A stretch of 64,000 nt of DNA, taken from assembly GCA_002682825.1 (NCBI GenBank), contig NOKP01000008.1:620001-684000 (forward strand). Reading direction: 5' to 3'. Origin of the DNA: Neonectria sp. B-13 (lineage: Eukaryota > Ascomycota > Sordariomycetes > Hypocreales > Nectriaceae). Shown here piece after piece: positions 55,867-64,000 of the stretch (the first letter of the stretch is position 1; every line of letters starts with the position of its first letter). The notes under the pieces are model-generated. The model saw only the letters and a list, made by a program, of their open reading frames with translations. It did no database searches and was not told where the DNA came from. A program made the position numbers and the translations under genes.

Positions 55867-56477
55867 TCTCCTTAAGTGCGCAGAGGTGCTAGTGGCGTAC
55901 CGTGTAGGGATGTGCCAATGCCAATTAGCGCATAAAAGTGACTTCCATTTATCTAGTGTTCGAGCTCGTAATGGAAGTACTGACAGTCCCTCCCTTGATA
56001 GCGCGACGTCATACGTCACAACCCCATCTTGACTGCAGTACCGAAGGGCTTGCGTTGGAAGCTCCGAGACCTAGGCTCGTCGATCTGTAGGCCCTGACAA
56101 GCTAGGTAATGCGATCGTTTTCCTCGTTGGAAGTGATTGTGGTCTGATACAGGTATAAATTCATCCCAGCAAAAAATTACTTCCTAGACCTGCTCTTGCT
56201 AATTGATGAGCCTATGCGCAATACACTGCCGCCAGAGATCGTGCCTCCTGTGCGGCTTCCAAGCAGCCTGGCCGGATCGTTGAAGAATGCATCATTGAAG
56301 GCATTGATTGCCTGTTTTTTGCGAAGCTATGAGAACGCACTGAATGAAATTGTAGTCTATGGTGTTTACACTGTGAAGGTTTTTAGATATCCTCCCTCAT
56401 TCGCGTCACCCGGCTGTACCGCGCTGGGTGACAGGGTAGTGTGTGTCGTCACTGGCACCTCTGCGCACTTAAGGAGA
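55867..56477. mobile_element. 611-bp element with 31-bp terminal inverted repeats and TA flanks (MITE-like)
   Basis: The left end 55867-55897 and the reverse complement of the right end 56447-56477 match at 29 of 31 positions, beginning TCTCCTTAAGTGCGCAGAGG. Both ends are flanked by TA (55865-55866 and 56478-56479), as expected for Tc1/mariner/pogo-type insertion. Inside is a short unassigned open frame but no recognisable DDE transposase, so it is probably non-autonomous. It lies between the reductase and arylsulfatase genes. Confidence 0.75.
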
Positions 56478-56569
56478 TAAGCAACTCGTCGGAGCCAGAA
56501 TGACGTATTCAACAGCAGTCCATCTCCATTTTTCTGCCGAATTAGCTCAGAGTCTCTAGATCCACTTAT

Positions 56570-59176
<2,607 letters not shown>

Positions 59177-60883
59177 ATGTCTCCTTTACCTTCTGGGCCA
59201 CAGCCCCGAGGCGTGTTAGCATGCTTCAACGGAAGACTGCTGTATTCATGTGCTCTCATTGCCTTTTCCCAGATCAACTTCGGCATGGACCAAGGAGCTT
59301 TTTCCAATACCCAGGCCATGGTGGCCTTCAAGCAAAAGTTTGGTTCTTATGATGAAGCTACAGGCACATACGTTCTCGACACGGTCTATTTGTCCCTTCT
59401 TAACAGTATCAACTATATCGGCTTCGTGTTCGGTCTCATCACAGGAAACCTGCTGAGTCGTCGATTTGGTCGTCGCATGGCTCTGTTCATCATGTGTTTC
59501 TGGGCCATCATCGCCGCCATCATCTTGATCACGTCGCAACACCGGGCACAGATGATCGTGGGCCGGACCGTGGCGTACATCTACATCGGAATGGAGTTGG
59601 CACTTGTGCCTGTGTTACAGTCGGAGTTAGTGCCAGCCGAAGTGCGAGGTCTGGTTGTGGGTACATACCAGTCTGGATTACTGGTTAGTGGTGTTGTTCT
59701 AAGGCGTGGTCTTGACTAATCTCCTCTAGTTTGGTCAACTCCTCATGGCTGTCATCTGCCGAGGCACCAGTGAGATCCAAGGCCATTCGTCTTGGCGCAT
59801 TCCTCTGGGCCTGTTCTTTGTGATCCCGTCTATTCTTGCAGTGGGAGTTTGGTGGATCCCTGAGGTACGTCCATCCATTGATGCCAGCTGCCGTGTGTCA
59901 GGACTAACACCGTCATAGTCTCCTCGCTGGCTTCTCACAAGAGGCCGCTCCGAGGAAGCTCGCGAGTCCCTTAGGCTGCTGCGTCAATACTCTTATACCG
60001 ACGAAGAGATAGAGTCCGAGTTTCAGGAGATTCAGACCTCCATCAACAGAGTGACCGAGAAGGGCAAATTCAAGGAGATGTTCCAAGGGAGTAAGTTATT
60101 TACCTGTTACCTTCATCAATGTTTTTCTAATTATCCACAGCAAATCTTAAGCGAACTCTGATTACCATCGGGGTCAACATCTTTCTTCAACTAACCGGCC
60201 AAAACTTCATCTCAACCTATGGCACCATCTTTATCCAGTCTCTCAACAGCGTGAACCCCTTTGTCATGTCATGCATCAACTCTTCTGTCGGCATCGTTGT
60301 GGTATTCATTACGCAGCTTCTAGTAGACAAGACAGGCAGAGTGTAAGTTGCTTGATACCGTTACAGAACTATGCTGATCAGCCACAGCCCTCTTATGGTC
60401 ATTGGAGGAGTCATTCAAACAGGAGCACTCATGACAATGGGTGGTCTTGGAACAGTGACCAATCCTTCCGCCAGCGTAAAGCGCGGTATCGTTTCGATGA
60501 CGACCATCTTCAATACTGGATTCGCCCTCGGTTGGGCGCCTCTATCTCACGTGGTGGCTGCAGAGATCCCAACGACTCGTCTCCGCGACCTTACATACGC
60601 CCTCGGCTCCTGTTTCAACATCGTCATCCAGTTTGTAATCACATTTACCATCCCTTACCTCCTGAACGCCAAGTACGCGGGACTTGGGTCAAAGGTGGGG
60701 TTCATTTTCGGATCCACGGCAGTGCTTGCCTGCATCTTCGCATGGTTCTGTATCCCAGAGTGCAGTGGCAAGACGCTGGAGGAAATCGATGAGCTGTTTC
60801 TGCAAGGCGTGCCAGTTAGGCACTTTGGTAAAACCAGACCGGCGGATTACTCGGAAAACGGTGTGGAGGATCTGAAAGACTGA
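59177..60883 (+). CDS. MFS sugar-porter family transporter, 503 aa
   Basis: Five exons: 59177-59683, 59730-59864, 59919-60090, 60141-60342 and 60388-60883, in frame throughout. Hallmarks include SQINFGMDQGAFS in TM1, NLLSRRFGRRM between TM2 and TM3, YIGMELALVPVLQSEL, the IPESPRWLLTRGR signature, QLTGQNFISTYGTIF in TM7 and PECSGKTLEEIDELF after TM12. This subgroup of fungal sugar porters carries hexoses, inositol or less usual substrates such as sulfated or phenolic compounds. Given the sulfatase next door, uptake of a sulfated or glycosylated compound is possible, but unproven. The final donor in exon 4 sits at KTGRV. Confidence 0.9.
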
Positions 60884-61191
60884 GTACTTTGGTCAAGCTT
60901 TTGTGAAAATGTTCATCAACAGCTGTTCAGCTTCATAACCATAGATTCAGGACAATAATTGATGTTGCTTATTCACTACGCCATTCTCGACGAAGGCCAC
61001 CTCCGTGGTCATAATACACAACAACCATCAAGTTCCTTGATGGTTCTTCTAGCTCGTTTACATCACTACCCGCCCCCGAAGAAAATGGCGGAGTAGTGAG
61101 CCCCTTTGCACTTTTTGGAAGATGATGTAATAATTGCAAATTCGATGATAAATTAATGCGGCTAGGCCCCACTAGTGAATTGCCTGTCTAC
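60884..61191. other. Convergent 3' spacer
   Basis: 3' flanks of the transporter and monooxygenase genes. A short imperfect inverted repeat (CAACCATCAAG...CTTGATGGTTC) near 61020-61045 could form a hairpin. Nothing else. Confidence 0.4.
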
Positions 61192-63085
61192 CTAATTCTT
61201 GACCACATCAAATCCTTCCAGGTTATCCAGAGCCTTTCGAATCTGGATCACATACTCAGGAATTCCACCTGGGAAGCAAACAGGCTCGACGACCTTGCCG
61301 GGGATACTTCCACCCATGTACGTCGACCTGGTGGTAGGGAACAGCATCGTGTTGTTGATGTCGACGATTTGCTTCTTCCAGGCATCGGATGCCTCACGCT
61401 TGGGGTTGACATACTTGATACCGTTTGCATTCATCTTTTCGATGCAATCGGCGATCCAGCGGCCCTGCACTTCAACGGTGGTAGGACCGTTGCTGAGAAG
61501 AGTCGGGCCATGCACACCGTAAATGTGGAACATGTTCGGATAGCCGCTGACAGTAGTGCCAAGGTAGGTCTTGGCTCCGGCAACCCACTCCTCTTCAAGG
61601 TTGGTGTTGTTGATGCTCTTGAGGCCAAGCTGCGTCATCACTAAAGGAGATCAGTTAGCTTATTCCAATAACATCCCAGAGTGTGTAGTTTGTAATACCT
61701 CCAGTCACAATGTCCTAGATATGTTAGCACTCGTCTTCAATTGAGCATCTGAGAACTTACAAATCCGGTCGCCACAGCAATAACGTCAAACTCGTGGTGA
61801 GTTCCGTCCTCGAGAGTAATACCCGTCTCGGTGAATTCCTTGATGCCGTTTTTCTTGATGTCGACCACGTCGACGCTGGGTCGGTTGAACTGCTCGTAGT
61901 AGTCGTACTCCAGGCAGGGTCGCTTGATGCCGAAGTAGTGAGGCATCTCCAGCGGTGCAAGCAGATCTCTGGCCTTGGGGTCGCCGATGCGCTCGCGCGT
62001 CTTCTTCGCCCAGAAGTTGTATGACTCCTTGTTGGCCTCTGCGCTGTAGAGGTTGTCCTTGTAGAGAGCGACCCAGTAGCGGAACCCGCCCTCGGCCCAG
62101 ACCTTTTCGTAAAAGGCCTCTCGGTCCTCGGGTGTATCGTCAAAGGTGTTCTTCTCGTACCAGTCGTAGTGGAACCCAGCAAAGTTCTTCTCTCGGTACC
62201 TGAACAGCTCGGGGTAGAACTTCTTGCTCTCGTCTTGCTCCTCGACGGTAAGGAGCTTCTTCCGCATCGGCACAGCAAGGTTGGGGGTTCTCTGGAAGAC
62301 CTTGACTGCCCCAGCCTCAGGACCCCAGGCTTGGACGATTTGAACTCCAGAAGCTCCTGTGCCGATGACAGCACATCGCTTGTTCTTCACCTCGACCTTT
62401 TCGTCGGGCCAGAATGAGGAATGATGGATAATTCCCTTGAACTTGTCCATGCCAGGCCAGTCAGGAATGTATCTTCGAGCGGCCTTGCATACAGTTAGCG
62501 AGGCCAGGTAATGGGGAAAAGACACGTACAAATCCAGTTCCAAGAACCAGGTACTTCGCCTTCGTAATGCGGCCATCCTGGGTGCGGATATTCCACTTGC
62601 CAGTGGATGTATCGAAGTCTGCACCAACAACAACTGTGTTGAAGGCACAGTCTTTCTTGATGCCAACTACCTTGTCGACATGGTTGAAGTAGGCCCGCAG
62701 GTCTTTGTAAGTGGGATAGTTGCTTGGCCAGTTCCACGACTTCCAAACCTCGGGCCAAGAAAACTCATACTCAGGGACCTCGGAGTCAACTCCAGCACCA
62801 GGATAGCAGTTCCAGCGCCAAGTGCCTCCGGTATCGTTGCCTGCCTCAAAGATGACAGTCTTGTAGCCACGATCACGGAGGGTCTTGAGCATAAATATTC
62901 CAGCTAGTATAGTGTTAGAATGAGATATTCAAGATGATGATGGACTTACCGAAGCCAGCACCAACAACCAATGCGTCAACCTCGAGGTTCTCAGCGTAAG
63001 GGCCGGTCTTCTCTTTGTGGGAAACAGAGTAGTCCGTGAGCTCAGTGTTGAACTTTTTGGGTCTGGTTGGGATTGGTTCGCCCAT
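61192..63085 (-). CDS. FAD-dependent Baeyer-Villiger-type monooxygenase, 565 aa
   Basis: Five exons: 62950-63085, 62530-62903, 61761-62483, 61699-61714 and 61192-61640. The fourth exon is 16 nt and encodes DIVTG; skipping it would shift the frame. Two Rossmann motifs are present, VVGAGFAG for FAD (completed by the first splice) and VIGTGASGVQIVQ for NADPH. Between them lies FKGIIHHSSFWPDE, a variant of the Baeyer-Villiger fingerprint FxGxxxHxxxW in which the last aromatic matches the W. DTGGTWRWNCYPGAGVD is typical of ketone monooxygenases. It would insert oxygen into a cyclic or aryl ketone, giving an ester or lactone. The divergent beta-lactamase-fold hydrolase would be a natural partner to act on such an ester. 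Confidence 0.9.
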
Positions 63086-63246
63086 ATTGGAGGAGATGAG
63101 TCAACGACGAAATTTTAAGATGCTGTAAAGGCTTAGAATGCTTGAGATGGTGAATTGAGATGATGAGCCTTCCTATTTGGTTGGGAAATGTGCATTATTT
63201 ATACTTATATATGTTGTTACATTCTCGATCTCGTACATGGAGATGC

Positions 63247-63571
63247 TGCGGATACGCAATCAACGCAGTGTCTCACTGCACGTCCTCTGCACCTAAAGTC
63301 ATGCTCAAACACGTGTCCGCATTCTTAACGAACATCGATCAACCCGTATCTGCCGGTGCGGAAGGTTGCATGAATCCCCCGCATCCCCAGATTCTGTCAA
63401 TAAACTGCGGGCAGATTGCGGGCCGAGAGTAGATTGCGGAACCAATAACGAGGTGAACTCAACATCAAATGACGATCATTTGCGGATGCGGAACCGCATC
63501 ACAGCGAAAAATTCCGCATCACAGCCTAATGTTCCGCAATGGCTTCGATAACCCCGCATTACGGCTCCGCA
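63247..63571. promoter_or_regulatory. Dense array of TCCGCA/TGCGGA in a divergent promoter
   Basis: Exact copies on either strand begin at 63247, 63316, 63357, 63435, 63481, 63487, 63513, 63533 and 63566. Near copies (TGCGGG/CCCGCA or ACCGCA) begin at 63378, 63406, 63417, 63493 and 63553. CCGCATCACAGC occurs twice, 20 bp apart (63494, 63514). A 6-bp word is expected only about once per 2 kb on either strand, so this density is striking. The region lies between the ATG of the monooxygenase and that of the beta-lactamase-like gene. Confidence 0.7.
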
Positions 63572-63735
63572 TGATCTCAAAAGTGCCGTTCTGAATGATG
63601 TCTGTTTCTTGTGGCACTATTCAAGAATTGGGTAGGTATTAAAGGAGTGCATGGGCCTGTAGGTATATTTGAGTTTAGGTAAAGAATACCCATTTGTCCC
63701 TAACAATTTTGCCTGATCTTGGCGCTGAAACCAAT

Positions 63736-64000
63736 ATGCCTTTCAATACACAAGTCCTCTCTCGTCTTCGCGACTCTGTCGATGCGGCTTGCTCCAACCC
63801 GAAGGAGGGGATCCCAGGTGCCACGGTTATCGTCATCGGGAAAGATGGCAAAGACCTCTTTGCCCACTCAGCCGGCAAGCGAGGGTCTGTTTCCAATGAC
63901 CCAATGACACTTGACAGTATTTATTGGATTGCGTCTTGCACCAAGATGCTTACTGGAGTTGCATGCATGCAACTGGTGGAACAGGGCATCCTCAAACTCG
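63736..64000 (+). CDS. Beta-lactamase-fold serine hydrolase/transesterase, N-terminal 88 aa (runs off window)
   Basis: The ATG at 63736 opens a frame that reaches the window end. The segment GIPGATVIVIGKDGKDLFAHSAG followed by SIYWIASCTKMLTGVACMQLVE is the start of a class C beta-lactamase-type domain. The active-site S-x-x-K is S67-C-T-K70. Fungal members include transesterases such as LovD and EstB-like esterases, rather than true beta-lactamases. It is divergent from the Baeyer-Villiger-type monooxygenase, and the promoter between them has the TCCGCA array, so both are probably co-regulated. Only the N-terminus can be judged. Confidence 0.88.
   Translation, partial: MPFNTQVLSRLRDSVDAACSNPKEGIPGATVIVIGKDGKDLFAHSAGKRGSVSNDPMTLDSIYWIASCTKMLTGVACMQLVEQGILKL

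Overview
This window looks like chromosomal DNA of a filamentous ascomycete, most likely a Sordariomycete and possibly Fusarium-like. The reasons are short introns (about 45-100 nt, GTAAGT-type donors), Zn2Cys6 regulators, NACHT/STAND proteins, a LaeA-like methyltransferase, and Clr5 and F-box proteins. The genus is an inference from protein style, not something I could test. I spliced the genes by hand and checked reading frame across every junction. About 25 genes can be supported, plus two or three relics, one TIR-bounded element and several promoter repeat systems.

Layout. 0-4 kb: a DUF7708-NACHT STAND gene running off the left edge, divergent from an unrecognised small gene. 4-7.3 kb: a decayed stretch with a saccharopine-dehydrogenase relic and a Zn2Cys6 regulator broken by a 16-bp tandem duplication. 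8-12.3 kb: an alpha/beta hydrolase, a small NIF3/YqfO-type protein and an aconitase X. 12.9-24.1 kb: a compact catabolic cluster of sugar transporter, NAD(P) reductase, zinc alcohol dehydrogenase, DHDPS-type aldolase, L-fuconate-dehydratase-type enolase and Zn2Cys6 regulator. 24.9-26.7 kb: a DUF4396 membrane protein and an isochorismatase-type hydrolase. 28.1-32.8 kb: a large SesA-NACHT-WD40 gene. 33.2-40.6 kb: P450, Zn2Cys6 regulator, alpha/beta hydrolase and methyltransferase. 41.6-46 kb: a GH88 hydrolase divergent from a Dal5-type MFS permease. 46.8-52 kb: an F-box protein and a Clr5-domain protein. 54.2-64 kb: reductase, TIR element, arylsulfatase, sugar-type MFS transporter, flavin (Baeyer-Villiger type) monooxygenase, and the start of a beta-lactamase-fold hydrolase.

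How genes may work together. The 12.9-24.1 kb cluster fits uptake of a deoxy-sugar, dehydration of its aldonate, aldol cleavage to pyruvate and an aldehyde, and reduction of the aldehyde. Its promoters share a 15-bp sequence, CGGGG-N3-GGCGGCA, found five times and noticed nowhere else in the window; the adjacent Zn2Cys6 protein is the obvious candidate reader. The shared promoter of the flavin monooxygenase and the beta-lactamase-like gene carries a dense array of TCCGCA/TGCGGA. Upstream of the Clr5 gene there are seven 20-bp modules in an ordered A-B-C pattern. These three repeat systems are the most interesting unexplained structures here.
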